Positions 45,201 to 58,200 of a stretch of DNA of 64,000 nt are shown piece after piece. The stretch's first letter is position 1; every line of letters starts with the position of its first letter. The position numbers were made by a program, and so were the translations under genes. The notes under the pieces are model-generated. The model was not told the DNA's origin and did not search any database. It saw only the letters and a list, made by a program, of their open reading frames with translations. Source of the stretch: Smittium culicis (Eukaryota; Kickxellomycota; Harpellomycetes; Harpellales; Legeriomycetaceae); contig LSSN01000051.1 of NCBI GenBank assembly GCA_001970855.1, positions 1 through 64,000 of the forward strand, in the 5' to 3' direction.

Positions 45201-47529
45201 TATTCCAGCCACATTAATTGAGATTTTTTATCTAAAATTCGTTTGATTTTATTTGCAATTCAAAATTTAAATATTTTCTGATGTATAAAAGAAAAGTAAA
45301 GTAAAGTTTATTTTTATTAAGAAATTTTTTAATTATTATCACGATAATAGTTTTTTTACTATAAAAAATGTTCGTATAAAATCTCTGATGAATCTGGACG
45401 CAATTTTATTTAATATCTAATTTTTCGCTAAATTAAATTATAAGGTAAAAATTAACTTTTTAGAATTTCAGTGAGGATTTAAAATCGAACATATTTTGGT
45501 AAGGCAAAAAAATTTTTATTACAAATATTTCTTTATTCAAGGTATATATTATAATAGATTAATTATACAAGCTGAGATTTTTTTCAGCATATTTTTAACA
45601 GCAATATTTTTTTTATTACTAAATTTCATTAAAGTTTATTAACAGGTAGCTTATTAAGATCAGACGATATACTAATTTATTTTATATTAAATAAAATAAG
45701 CGATAAAAAAGCTTCTCATTACAAAAGAACATGTGTCATAAATAGTCTAATAAAAATTAACTTACATAAAACTTCAAAATTTTTTAATTTATAGCCCAAT
45801 TTAGTCTTAGAAGTCTATTTTAGATGAAATTAATCTGATTAACTTTTTATAAATGTACTTGATTTATTTTAAATATTTTCTAAATACTTAATAAAAATGA
45901 CTATCCTTTAGCTGATGAAAATTTATAATTTATAGGGACTATAGCCTATTATTATTAAACCACTGATATGTTATCTCTTCTTATTTCATGCCCTCGAGAA
46001 AATCATTCAACTATTCTGCTCAAAAATGAGACCATAAATTTCATTATTGTTTTAGCAGAATTTTTTTTCTGATTCTCGCAAACATTCAGTGTTGTAATCG
46101 CAGAAAATTTTATTATCAATTTTTTTACCCAACATGAAGTTTTAATATTTTAAACTAAATTGCTTGTTGTGAGCTTCTATATAGTTTAATCCGTCAATTT
46201 TCATTTTATATTCCATGGCGACAGCAATTACTCAGGAAATAGCAAGAGAAATGAATACAGATTTAAAATTTTTCATTTTAATTTGTATGATTGAATGACA
46301 CTGTTCTTTTTTGTTTTTATGGTGTGATAATTAGATTTGCTTTTCAGAATTTAAATTTTTTTATTGCTTTTTAAGGTATTTTATACAGCTTAAAATCATT
46401 GATTGTCGTGTAGGAGTTTCCCAAAGATAAGAAAATTTTGTCTAACCCTAGATTTTTCGGATTAAAAACCTAAAAACTTAAAATATCTAATAATGTTGAA
46501 TTAGTTGAATAGGTATTAAAAATTTTCTATCCATCTATCTACCAAGTTAATTAGGATTTATTTTTTAATTTTTTGACTAAAATTTAATTTTATACATTGT
46601 AACTATATAAAAAATATAAAATAATTTTCAGAAACCCCCCTATAGAATCCTCCCATAAAATATAATCCAGTAGCTCTATGGATTATACTATGAAAATTTT
46701 GCTTAATATATAACATTATACAATTAGATAATCTATCTAATATAACATTTTGCAGATTTTGAGTTATCTAGAATAAAATATTAGAAAAATATAATGGCTA
46801 TAAACTATATTAAATGTATTATCAAATTATAATCAATTCTAATAAACATGAGAATTTTTGTCTATAGTCTTTTAAATACTTTAGAATTGAATTGAATTTT
46901 ATATAAATTAATATTTTAAAATCGATAAAATACTCGTAGTCTAGTTTTCAATGCTCAAAGTTTAATTTTTTTAGCTGAATTAAATTTAAATACCTAGAAA
47001 CCTCCTTTTAGAAAATAAATTATTTTATTAACAATATATAACCAATAAATTATATACTTAATATTATTTCGAGTTTTATAAAAGCCATAAAAAATAAGCC
47101 CATATAAAATCATTTTCATTAAAAAATATAATTTAATAAAGCTATACCAACTATTTAATTTAATAAAATTTTTTCTATTAAATATTAAAATTTACTCAAA
47201 TATATTTTTTATTTGCTTGATTAAAATTTTTTTATATCATTTTATTTTTTAGTAAAATTTTAAGAACTTTGAAATTAAAAAATGAAATTCAAGAAACTTG
47301 TATAAAAAAATCCAAACAGTTACATATTTTCAATTATAAGTTTATTTAAAAAAAGATAAATATTCCTACAATATTCCATAAGTCTATATTTTAATCATCC
47401 ATCTTCTAATACTTGATACAATACCCATAGGTTACGTAGGCTTTTGAAAGCCAGAGGATTTTTATAATAAAGTAAAACATATTATATTTTATTAATTTAA
47501 CTGATATTTATGTTAATAAAAACCGAGAT

Positions 47530-49212
47530 ATGAAAAAAACAAATTCTTTCTATTTAGTTGAGAATTTTCCAATGAAAATTTTTCATTTTTATACAAAGAT
47601 AGGGAAATGTACCTATATTATTGATTATAAATTTTTTTTTTTCAAAGTATTTAAATATAATCGCTGTAGTGGAAGAGATTTTATAAAGCGAAGAAACCCA
47701 AAATGTGTTTTTTTTTGGAAGCGAAAATATTTTAAATTCAATTTTAAAAATAAAATACCTCACTATTGTGAAACTTTAGAACCTGTAAAATGGCTAGGGT
47801 TTTCAAAAATTTTATTGAAAACTATAAAAATAGTCATGAATTCTTTAAAACAAAAGATACTGTAAATTTATTATAAATTCACACTGGTTTGAATATTAAA
47901 TACCAAACAGCATATAAAACAATAAAATTTCTGAAGGCAAATGAAAAGTATTTTGATTCCTATTTTTATGAGTTTAATGACCTGCTTCTTTAATGGAATG
48001 TAACTAATAGTCTAGGTACAGCAATTAAACACACATAAAATGAATGTGAATATGAATTTTAATTTATATCCTCAAAAATTTGTATTAAAATGTTTAAAGA
48101 TATGCTGTCAATAATAGGTTTAGATGTATGTCACATAAAGGAAAAAAATTAAAGGTGTAACTATGATAGAATCAGAAATTTATGCCTAAAATATAATATT
48201 TTTTTGAATCTTTCCATTTCTCCAGTGGAAAATATAAAATATTGATTTTTATTCATTAAAAAATTTGCAAAATAAAATTTAATTACTCTGCGTCGATTAT
48301 AAGCGATTGAGATAAAGGATTTAATTACACCTTAAATAAGCTCATAAATGAAATTTTTTTCTTTCCTTGTGCGTAAGTAGTAGTAAGGCAACATTAAAAT
48401 GATTATAAAAATTGACACACCATGGTTGATTTGGCGTGTAGCCACTGAGCCTAGAAAATGATTTTTGAATAAGAAAATGAGTTATTTATATATATATATA
48501 TATTTTATAATTATTTAGTAAAAATAGCTACAGAAAATTGGGAAAAATCATATTTTTCAGCTCTGAGAGTTGGTCATGTTGCTTCAAATATTTCTGAGAC
48601 CTTAAACTATTTTATAGGGAAACAAGGAAATATAATATTTTAATGATTTTATATTTAATCATATATAGAATGTAATCGTTGATGTCAAAAAATAGCCAAT
48701 AATATAAGAAATTCGAGTCATTAGTTCCTCCTAATTGTGAAATAAAAATAAATGAGCTATAAAAAATCGTAAAAATATTGAAAATTTAGAAATTAACAAC
48801 GAGGCCGAGATAATATCCCAAAATAAAACATGGATAAGCGAGATAGGCAAATGATATTATAAAAAATTCCTACTCTTGAAAATTCCATGAAGAGTAAGTT
48901 TATTCATCTCAGCATGCCTTTTTTTCTAGTTCATTTAGGATATATGAGAGCTATATATTAAATGAAGCTAGAACTAAAAAAATTAAAAAATTTTACAACA
49001 GATTTACAAGGAATGCTGATTTAATGAATCTAGTTTTAAAAAATTTTGTTGCACCAAATGAAATTACAAAAACTGGCTGCAGAAATTTGGATAAAAGAAT
49101 AATACCTACCTCCGAAAAATTTCCTAGAAAAAAACAAAAATGCAGCATTTGCAATTTAGAAGGACATAATAGAAGAAAGCTCTCAAAATATTTATACTGG
49201 TATATTTTTTAA
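47530..49212 (+). pseudogene. Probable degenerate transposon coding region with zinc-knuckle remnant
   Basis: A 111-codon frame at 47530-47865 is Lys/Phe/Tyr-rich with scattered Cys. A 62-codon frame at 49024-49212 contains CSICNLEGHNRRK, which matches the C-x2-C-x4-H-x4-C knuckle pattern except that the final Cys position is Leu. Similar knuckles occur at the C terminus of Mutator-like transposases and in retroelement Gag proteins. Intervening sequence has many stops. I infer a decayed transposon, class unresolved. Confidence 0.35.
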
Positions 49213-50046
49213 ATATTACTTTAAAAATTTTTTTTTTGAGAAATCTTTCGTTTTGTTATATAAGCTGATATAAAATTATATTAATAATATTTTTGGTGCT
49301 GTCAAATTAAAAAGTGCTGATATCGAATAATGTATTGAGATTAATTAATAAAACGAGAATTTAAAGTATAAATCATTGATAAATTATATAATTAAATATA
49401 ATACTAAAATATAAAAAAAATAAAAATTCTAATTCTAAATATCAGAAATGTTGGAGAGTTTATATCAAAATAATTTGAATAGCAAATTTGATACTGGAGG
49501 AGAATATAAATTTTTGTGTTAGAATCAATGGGTGTAACTAAGAAAACTCGCTATATCGATTCGAATAAATTGGAATTGAATTGTATAATTGCGAAAATTA
49601 AATTAAATTAAATCTAATCTTTTCTCCAAACTAATGGATTTTAGAATTTTAATAAACTCTCTTTGGAAAAAAAAAGATAAATTATTTAGTTCAGATCGAG
49701 TAAATCTTTATTCTGGATCGATAAAATAGCAGTTTTTATCGAAATCGGATGTCTACTCTTTTGAAAGAGAGTATAGTCTCAGATATAAGAGTGACAGATA
49801 ATAATATAGTATATTTTAATAGATTAGCTTAATTTTAATATATTAAAAAAACTATGTTGTAAAATCAATAAAATAAAGATGGCTTAATTTCAAGAAGAAA
49901 ATAATTTCTATATAGAAAAATAAAAAAAGTGAATAAGAATTTAAACTTGAAAATTAAGTAGCAATAGTAAACTGAGAATTATTTGATCTGAGAAAAAATT
50001 CATAGAGGTAGAGGTAAAACACCTTTTTTCCCCGTATAAAAACGAT

Positions 50047-50241
50047 TTAACGCTTTCCAAAGCGGTAAACTGTTTTTGGTCTACCAAATATAGCCAACTA
50101 CGTATAATCAAAATAATTCAATTTCGAGGTATTAAGAATTATTGGTTAAAAGTTAATAGCAGCAAACAGCAAATGATCTTATGAATCACTAGCGAAACAT
50201 AAATTAATAGTTTTAAAGAGTGTTATTCGGGAAAGGGTCGA
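50047..50241 (-). mobile_element. Family-A MITE, copy A4
   Basis: Begins TTAACGCTTTCCAAAGCGG, followed by TAAACTGTTTTTGGTCTACC and AAATATAGCCAACTACG, and ends AAAGAGTGTTATTCGGGAAA plus GGGTCGA. Reverse orientation relative to copy A5. Length 195 bp. Confidence 0.85.
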
Positions 50242-50549
50242 GCAATTTTTTTTTAATTTAACTCGATGTAATATAAAAAGACTCCTTAGTTTAGAATTTT
50301 CATCATGTACTGTCAAATCATGAAATAACACGATAAAATGGCTTCAACATATAAATAAATACAGCGGTTAACATGCATAAAAGCGATGTAATTAAAATCG
50401 ATTTAAATTATGAAAATCAAACCGTATTTCTAGTCTAGATAAAATAATAATCGAAGAGGGGAATATTTCAGAGAAGCAAAGAGTTTTTTTATTTAATAAG
50501 ATGATATTGGAATTTATATACTTTTACATAAAAAGTTTGTGTAGCTTTA

Positions 50550-50744
50550 ATAACTCCTTTTTGGGCAAAGCCACTTTAAATTAATAAAAATTATAGTTGG
50601 ATAAATCAAGATAAAATTATAATTCATTGGATAGTTGGTTTATAACCAATATAGTCTTGTTGCTCTTAATTAGTTTATCGATTTATCATTGGGTTGTATA
50701 TTTTTGCTAGTTCAAAAAAAGCGAACCTTGCTTGAAAGGGTTAT
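50550..50744 (+). mobile_element. Family-A-related MITE (subfamily A'), copy 1
   Basis: About 195 bp ending GCGAACCTTGCTTGAAAGGG plus TTAT. Its right arm (read in reverse) shares ACCCTTTCAAG and TTTTTGAACTA words with the left arm of 52517-52714. The left end (AACTCCTTTTTGGGC) is diverged, but the length matches family A exactly. Confidence 0.5.
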
Positions 50745-51994
50745 ATGACGCGAATCAATGTAGTAAAATGATGGATAAATGTCAAGTCAATCTTCAAGAC
50801 TGATGCTAGAAGGGTGATTTTTTACTATTTACCACAGCAGGTTATAAAACTTTTCTGTGGGATTTGGATATTTTGAGCTACCTAGACTAGTCGACCAAAT
50901 AAAAGATTTTATATGAAGGAAGAATATATAGCGTAAAGAATTACCAGGCATAAAATCAATTATATAGCTATATTCGAATAAAATTTTTTTTAGCTAATAA
51001 TTAGTTAAAGAATGAAATGAGTAGTTGGAAAATTCTGTGTGTAGAAAACGCTAACTTTTAGAAAAACTCTAATGTCACGAACGATTCAAAGTTATTTGGT
51101 ATGATTGCCTGAGCTGAAAGTTAATTTCAGGTTACTAATTTATTTATTTCAAAATGAAGTTTTTATTAGCTAAAAATAGGTAAATTTTTTGTTGTTGGGT
51201 AATAAATGAGTATGCAGAGTTATAGTCCGCAATTCGTTGCGCTTTATAGTCATCCTACATATAAAACCACCCATAAATTCTATAGCCAAAATGTAATTTC
51301 AAAGCCTTCTATTACTAGAAAAAGAGATGATTGTTTTTTTTTAGTTAAAATGCTGTAGAAATAAGATTTCCATTTAATTCCACCAATAATTATAATATTA
51401 TTATCTATTCTCACAGTATAATGGCATCAAGCCAAATAACAAGACCCATTTTTTGTTCAGAATCTGAAATATTTGTTATGAAATTATATAAAAGTAAGAT
51501 TAAATGAAGGAATAGAAATTTCACTTTCCAAAAGTAATTAAAATGGTGGGGGTTTTATTTATAGGGTTGATTGTTATTGAAAGATGTCACAAATTTTGTT
51601 TTATCTCAAGAAGCAGGCCAGTGCTGAACAATATAGGAATGGTTTATAAAATCTGCATCTTTAAGTTGTTTACTTTTATTTTTTAGCTTACTAAAAATAT
51701 TTATGGAACGAATCAATAGGTGAATTAAAATATTTATAATAGACGCTGTTATAAAAAAAATTGGGGAACTAAATAACAATGAAGTTACTAATTAAGTACT
51801 AAGTAAAATTCTATCATTTGTAATTTCGATTGTTATTTGATATCTTTTCAAATCTAGAGATAAATAGAATGTAATTATGTAATTAACAAAACAAATAAAA
51901 AATAATCAAAAAATAACTTGGGTGAGATGCTATAAATTTGGGAAAACTGGGGCAGCTTTTGAAATGCTTAATTCCCATTTAACTTCAGTTTGGA

Positions 51995-52190
51995 TTAACC
52001 CTTTTCCGTCCAACACTCTTTGAAATAATGAATTTAATGAATCGTTTAAGATTAAAAATGAAATATACTATTTGCTATTACTCAACAAAAAACCAATACT
52101 TCATAAATCCTCAGAATTAAAGTATTATATTGAACGCTGTTGGCTACATTTTGTAGATCAAAAACAGTCTATCGCTCGTGAAAGAGATAA
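51995..52190 (+). mobile_element. Family-A MITE, copy A5
   Basis: Starts TTAACCCTTTTCCGTCCAAC with ACTCTTTGAAATAATGAA, then a GAATCGTTTAAGATT block, a CTATTTGCTATTA block, CCTCAGAATTAAAG, GAACGCTGTTGGCTAC and TAGATCAAAAACAGTCTATC, and ends GCTCGTGAAAGAGATAA. 196 bp; one of the most complete copies. Confidence 0.9.
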
Positions 52191-52516
52191 CGAACAAGTA
52201 GAAAAGTCGAAATACTTTTTCAATCCAGCCAATAATAACAGCAATTAATTAATGTTAAAGCCAATAAAATTAAACTCCAACAAAATGCACTCTTCGTTCA
52301 GGATCCCCCATATTGTAAGTTAGGAATAAATAGCGATTATTAATTAGAGATAATAAAACGAATTATAGATATAGAGTTTTTGGCATTTATATGCTTTTGT
52401 GGATTAGTGGCTTGCAGATAAATCGGAATAGGGGAGATAGTAATGTCCTTAAGTTTACAGATAACAAGCGAGTTTGCTATCGATCAACTTGTTTAGTCAA
52501 AATTTTTTCGCGCTAG

Positions 52517-52714
52517 TTTACCCTTTCAAGAGCAGTTGGCAATTTTTGAACTACCAATAATATCGTAAAAATTAATACACTGATAAATCAATATAGTGCT
52601 TCGAAATTTTGTTGGCTAATATAATCAATTCATCCAATAAACAGTGATAGTGAATTTGCTATTTTTAAATGGTTTAAAAAAGGGAACAAGATTGTTGGCG
52701 CCATAAAGGGTTAA
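52517..52714 (-). mobile_element. Family-A-related MITE (subfamily A'), copy 2
   Basis: Starts TTTACCCTTTCAAGAGCAG followed by TTGGCAATTTTTGAACTACC, ends GTTGGCGCCATAAAGGGTTA plus A. 198 bp, TTTA/TTAA-like ends and inverted ACCCTTT termini. The interior differs from the main family. Confidence 0.6.
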
Positions 52715-55289
52715 TTGATAATTGCAGGATAAAAAAAGCGACTCAGATTGGGGTTGGCTGTTTTTGATGCTCTAGTCTTGTAGCGTGTTGGAATGATTGG
52801 CGATTTATGCCTCTTGCTATGGGGGTCATCTCGTCAAAAATTTTCATAAGTCATAGTTTGCTAAACCAGATATTTCTACAGTCAATTAGGTAGTGTGTTT
52901 AAATTAGATAATAAAAATTTGTGATAAAATAGTTCAATTATTTTCCCATCAGTTTGGATAGTTTTGACAGTTAAAAAAATTCCAATTTCCTTTAAAAATG
53001 TTAATATTAAGAAAATCGGCGTTTTCTATTTAACACGAATAATTAAATACATTGATATTAATAATTAGATCTCTACGGGGCCAACAATCACAAGCTACGA
53101 CAAATGTCATACTACGATAAGCCTATTATTGTTATTAACCATTTGATGAATTAGTGTAAGTAGCCAATAAGTTATGCTAGTGATTTATTGATTTTCATGC
53201 AGTCGGTTGGTTGGAATACTTGGATGTTCATAAATTGCCAATCACCCCAGAAAGGGTATTAGGAAATCATTTTTACATAATAACAGTAATATACAAGTCG
53301 GACATATAGTAGACATTGAAATATAAAAAGTCAGAAATAGCGTAGTTAGTTTTTTTTTCACAAAACTGAGGCGAATATGCTCAATTGCTAAGTTAATTTG
53401 TGTTTTATAGCTTATTTCTTGATATATTGTCCTGAGTTATTCTTGGCACCTATATTATTAATACCATTCATACCAATAGTTGGCATTTTGATAGTAGCTT
53501 TTGCATAGATAATATAGTGATATTAAATAGGAACATAACTTAATTCAATATAAATCTGGCATGATTTCTAGTTTTCTGTTTACAAGAAATCCCATAGATT
53601 AGATATTTATTCACCAAATTGCACTGTGATTGTATTGGATTAGTACCGAGTTAATTATTTTAAGTGAATAGGGATACAAATTGAACCTGAAAGAAATTGA
53701 TGTGATTAATATGAAACTTATACTTAAATACACTATGTGAGAAACGAAAAAGCAAAAAGGTATAGAGTAAATCCCATCTATCCTAATATTAAAACCATGC
53801 ATAATTAATCTAGCCTGAACTTGGAGTAAAAGTGAGTTATCTAATAAGGAGATCAGAGATTTATCTAATTTATTTCTGGGCTAATAAGCCCTAGTTTCTC
53901 TATGGAGTCAAATCGATATCAGTTAAAATGTCAATTAGATATCAAGGGTTTATAACTGGTTTACATGTCGCATCGGTTTAACGCTTTCTTCAACGAACGC
54001 TATGAACCAAGTTAGGTGATTATAATTGGATAAATCAGTTAATATGGAATATTTATTGGGTAAATGATAATTAACTTTCAATAAAAACTATTCCTTGTAT
54101 ATCAATTTATCATTAGTTTTACTAATGTTAGCATTAAAAAAAGTCAACTGCCATCATGTTCTTAATAAGCGTGTCAAAAAAAGGTGTTTTCTTTCTAGGA
54201 ACAAAATAGTAGCCGTGGTCAAAAATTATTGTAACATAATTTACATCTTGATCTAATTAATAATATATTTTACCTAATCCGAGTTCATTTTAATTATTAA
54301 TGGACGTAAATTTATTCTATTATTCACTTAATTATTCCAAATTTGCGTTTGTGACATAATAGTGTGGCTAAAGGGGTAGTAATTTGTAGTCGACTTTAAT
54401 GTGGGATCATCTCCACAGCATTTCTTTAATTCGTAAATACGGTTGTGTTACCAAATCCAGGCTCAATTAAAAAGCGATAATTGTAAATATGATCAAATGA
54501 TTGATAGTTTGACTATACCGGGTCCAATAATCATAAACTACGACGTGAATATAGAAAGCGTTTACTATCGGTATTTATCAAACTCAAAGAAAATCTCTAA
54601 AAAATATACAAATATGTTTTCTGCTATTTTTAGTATTTAATTATTAATTCTTGCAATACGTGTAATTAAATAATCAGCCTCGATTAGCAGAAATTAAACC
54701 ATAGCATTTAAAATTGCACAATTTAGTATAAATAATCTCCGGAAAAAAAAAACTATATCCGTCGATTAGAATTTGCTAAATTTTTATATTCGATTAAAAA
54801 GGCTCTTAATTGGATTATGATCTAATTCAAATCACCAATTCGTGCATACAGTCTTAATTTATCATATTTTTTTCACGCCTATTTTCGTTACTAATTAAAT
54901 AAACTTGTCAAAGCACAGGAAGTTTCTTGTCTACATTGCATTTGACATTATAAGCTGTCACTAATGTCTGTCCAAAATCTGCACTTTATGTTCACATATA
55001 TTTATCGCCCCAGCCTCTTTCAATTCAAAACAATTCTATTATATATTATTTCCTAAACCACCACTTCTTTCGCTCTAAATCCACTCTTTATTCATTGCTT
55101 TTTTTCTCTCCCATACTTCTATACAATGTTATTTTCCTTCCTATTTTAATACTCACTACTGTTTTTTATAAAGAGTTATTAATAGAATCTGGTACTGCGA
55201 TTAGTTACTGCTCCATTTATTCAATAACTCGCACACCGAATTTTTTCTTGCACAAAATAATATAATAAGCAACTTTTCCTACAATAAAT

Positions 55290-58200
55290 ATGACCAACAT
55301 AAAATATCCAGATAGCACTGGAATGATCAGTGCTAGAGAATTGGGAAATGTGATGATGAACCCTTCTCCTGGCTTTAAGAAAAATTTTGTTGTTTACGAC
55401 CAAAGCCTCGGCCCTTTATGCTTGACACTATTTTATGAATCTTCTCTAGAAAGCTCACGTCTCCTTATTCTAGGAATTAAGGTAAGTTGAATTAGCTTTC
55501 CAAGCCAAAATTTATCTCTGTTAATCATATGAATATTATCTTAAAATTTACTTATTATATAATAGGGATATGAAGTGTTGAAGATCAGCAAAAAGGCTCC
55601 ATATGGCTGCTCTCTTTTCACTAACAGTAACTTTTCTGCTGATAAAGAATATGGAATAGAATCAATCATCAAAGAAGGTCTAATAAAATATCTATGTATT
55701 TTAAGCGAAAAAAAGGCTAGATATTTATACTACTACTCGAAGCTAAACAATAAAGCCTTAAAAAATATTTACAGCTTTGATAGCGATAAAATTGACCTCA
55801 GAAAACTTCATATAAAGAATACCAGAGTATTTTCATCTGAAAATAACTCGAAAATCTTAAGCCACTATAAGAACTGCCACAATTTAAAATCCTCAGCTTC
55901 TTATAAAGTAAACACTCGATTCCGTCCACACATTACCAGTTTCCCGAAAAATACAGATACTCACAAAGACATAAAAGACGAAATTGATACTGAATCTATA
56001 CTCGATTTTATAAAAATTGATCTCTTATCCGTAAACATTAACGAAATTTTTTCCTCATTGAAAGAAGTATCTAATCCTGAATTTTCTGAAATTTTAAAAA
56101 ACTCTGACCCTTATTTAGTAAGATTTCTCTTCGCCACTATTTCCCATATCTATCTATCTTTTGTTACTTTACTCAATTTCCAAAAATATCTCTTGTTTTA
56201 GGTAAAACGTGATGTAGTAGTAGATTTATTGGTTGTAGGAGAAGATCCTTTAAATCCATCATCTATATCGCCTCTTCCTGACTACATCTCTCTATTTGAA
56301 AAAATGCACAAACAAAACAATCTTCTACACTTTTCAAAAAGCAACAAATCTGCAGTCGAAGTAAATAAAACTGTAAATATTACCCCAGCTTCCTCTAAAA
56401 TTTACAACACAACTAACAACTCTAAAAGTTCTAGCATAAATGTCCAAACTTCCAATTCAGCTCTTGATCAATCTTTTTCCTTTTCTATCAGATCTCGATT
56501 ACAAAGAAAAAATCTAATCGAAGAATTAATAAGCACTGAAGAATACTACGTATCAAAAATAGATTTTTTAGTAAAAAATTACATGTATCCTTTGCTAAAG
56601 TCTGCAAATAGCAAACAACAAAATAGCAATCATTTGTATTTAACCCGTGTCATTTTTGGTAACCTTGAGGAAATTTTAAAAGCTAACAAAACTTTTTTAA
56701 AAGATCTAAAGTCTGAGTATGCTGATTTTAAAAGTAAATTCAACAAAAGTTCCGATTCGCTCAGTATTTTTAAAATTGGGAGAATCTGTAACAAGAACTT
56801 TTCTAACTTTTTTCTATATGAAAGGTACATTGGCGGATATCTAAGGGCCATCAAACAGTCCCAAAGCTTAGCTAAAAAATCTCTTTATTACGCACAGTTC
56901 TTAGAAAAGGTTAAGGCCAAGCCTGGATCAGATAAATTAGAGTTAAGAGATCTTTTAATTGCCCCTGCACAAAGAGTTCCTAGATACACCCTTTTTATAA
57001 AAGAACTGCTCAAAGTCACTCAAGCAAATACAAGCGAGCACTCTGACCTTCTTGAAGCCTTTCATAAAATAAATAGCATCGGAAATTTAGAGCATGATCC
57101 CTCAAACTCATCTTACCTTAGCCTTATGTCTTTTTACAATGATTCTAAAAAAAAAAGTTTTTCTAGCAATAGTCTCCACAATGATATACCAAAGAACAGT
57201 TTCAAAGGAAACAACTATGCTAAATCCCTAATTTCTCACAAGGCTACCTCTTCAAAAAAAAGACATATACCACCTCTTCCAAAACTCATCAGTTCAAATT
57301 TCACTATTTACGACAGCCTTCTGGAAAGCTACAAAAACAAATCAATCAATGAATCCTTTAATGAATTGCGTACTTTATACTCTTTAATTGATGGTTGTCC
57401 ACCAAATTTGATAAGTGCAAAACGCGTATTAATTTCGATTGTAGACTCGTCAGAAATTTCTCTCGTTTCTGGCTTTAAAAAAATTCGTCCACCTAAAGCT
57501 TTAAATAGAATTAATTCAATCTTCAAGATCCCAACGATCGATAACACACAAAATTCTGATAATAGGAAATCAAAACTTAGAGATTATTCTCACTCTCTAG
57601 AGAAATCAACTACATCTAACCTCAATTCAGTTGGTAATCATGTCAATGTTAATAAAACTGTAAAAAGTTTGGAACTAAATGCTCTTAGCCAATCAAGTAG
57701 TTATTCACAATCTTCTGTGAACTCTGAAGTCAAATCAAGAGTTTCACTGATTATTTTTTCTGACTCGATTATGATTGTTAAAAATTTGAATGGGATAGAG
57801 CCTCTTACATTATATGATCCTTTGAATTTAAATAAAAAACCTTTAGTAAATGATGAGATAAACTTAAACGCTGAAAGCGAAAATGATTCCGAACCTGTTA
57901 AAAAAAGGGCCAAGCTTTTAACTTGGATCCATATAAGCCAAGCTCAGATACTAAACAATGTTCTTGATTTTAGTTCACTTTCTTTTATAATTAACAAAGA
58001 ATCCGAAAAAATCAAAGCTCTTGAAAATGCAAAATTTTTAAAACCCTCCTCATCTTTTACTCCTACTCGCATTTTAACTAAATGCCTGTCTGATAATTCA
58101 AAGTCAAGTGCCAATTTTGCAGAAATGGAACTACCTATTGATTACGAAAAAAGCGCAATTGAAAGGCTAAAACTCTGGAAAACTTACCGTGACTCATTGT

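Larger units (their letters stand above)
42234..55289. other. 13-kb AT-rich gene-poor region
   Basis: From 42.2 to about 47.5 kb the DNA is extremely AT-rich with no coding signal. From 47.5 to 49.3 kb there are protein-like fragments including a zinc-knuckle remnant. From about 50 kb onward base composition is more moderate, and MITE copies occur at 50047, 50550, 51995 and 52517. Two diverged copies of a roughly 35-bp motif occur at 53075-53110 and 54505-54550 (sharing CCAA.AATCA.AA.CTACGAC). Frames at 53611-53802 and 54443-54640 show no recognisable domain. The last few hundred bases must hold the RhoGEF promoter. Confidence 0.5.

Noticed and set aside
47530..47865. 111-codon plus frame as an active gene
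   Set aside because: Lys/Phe/Tyr-rich, no domain, opposite-strand shadow, and surrounded by stops; kept only as part of a degenerate element.
56118..56201. Read-through of RhoGEF exon 2 to a stop at 56201
   Set aside because: A GTAAGA donor and TTTTAG acceptor remove this segment and keep the frame, joining exon 2 to the large exon.
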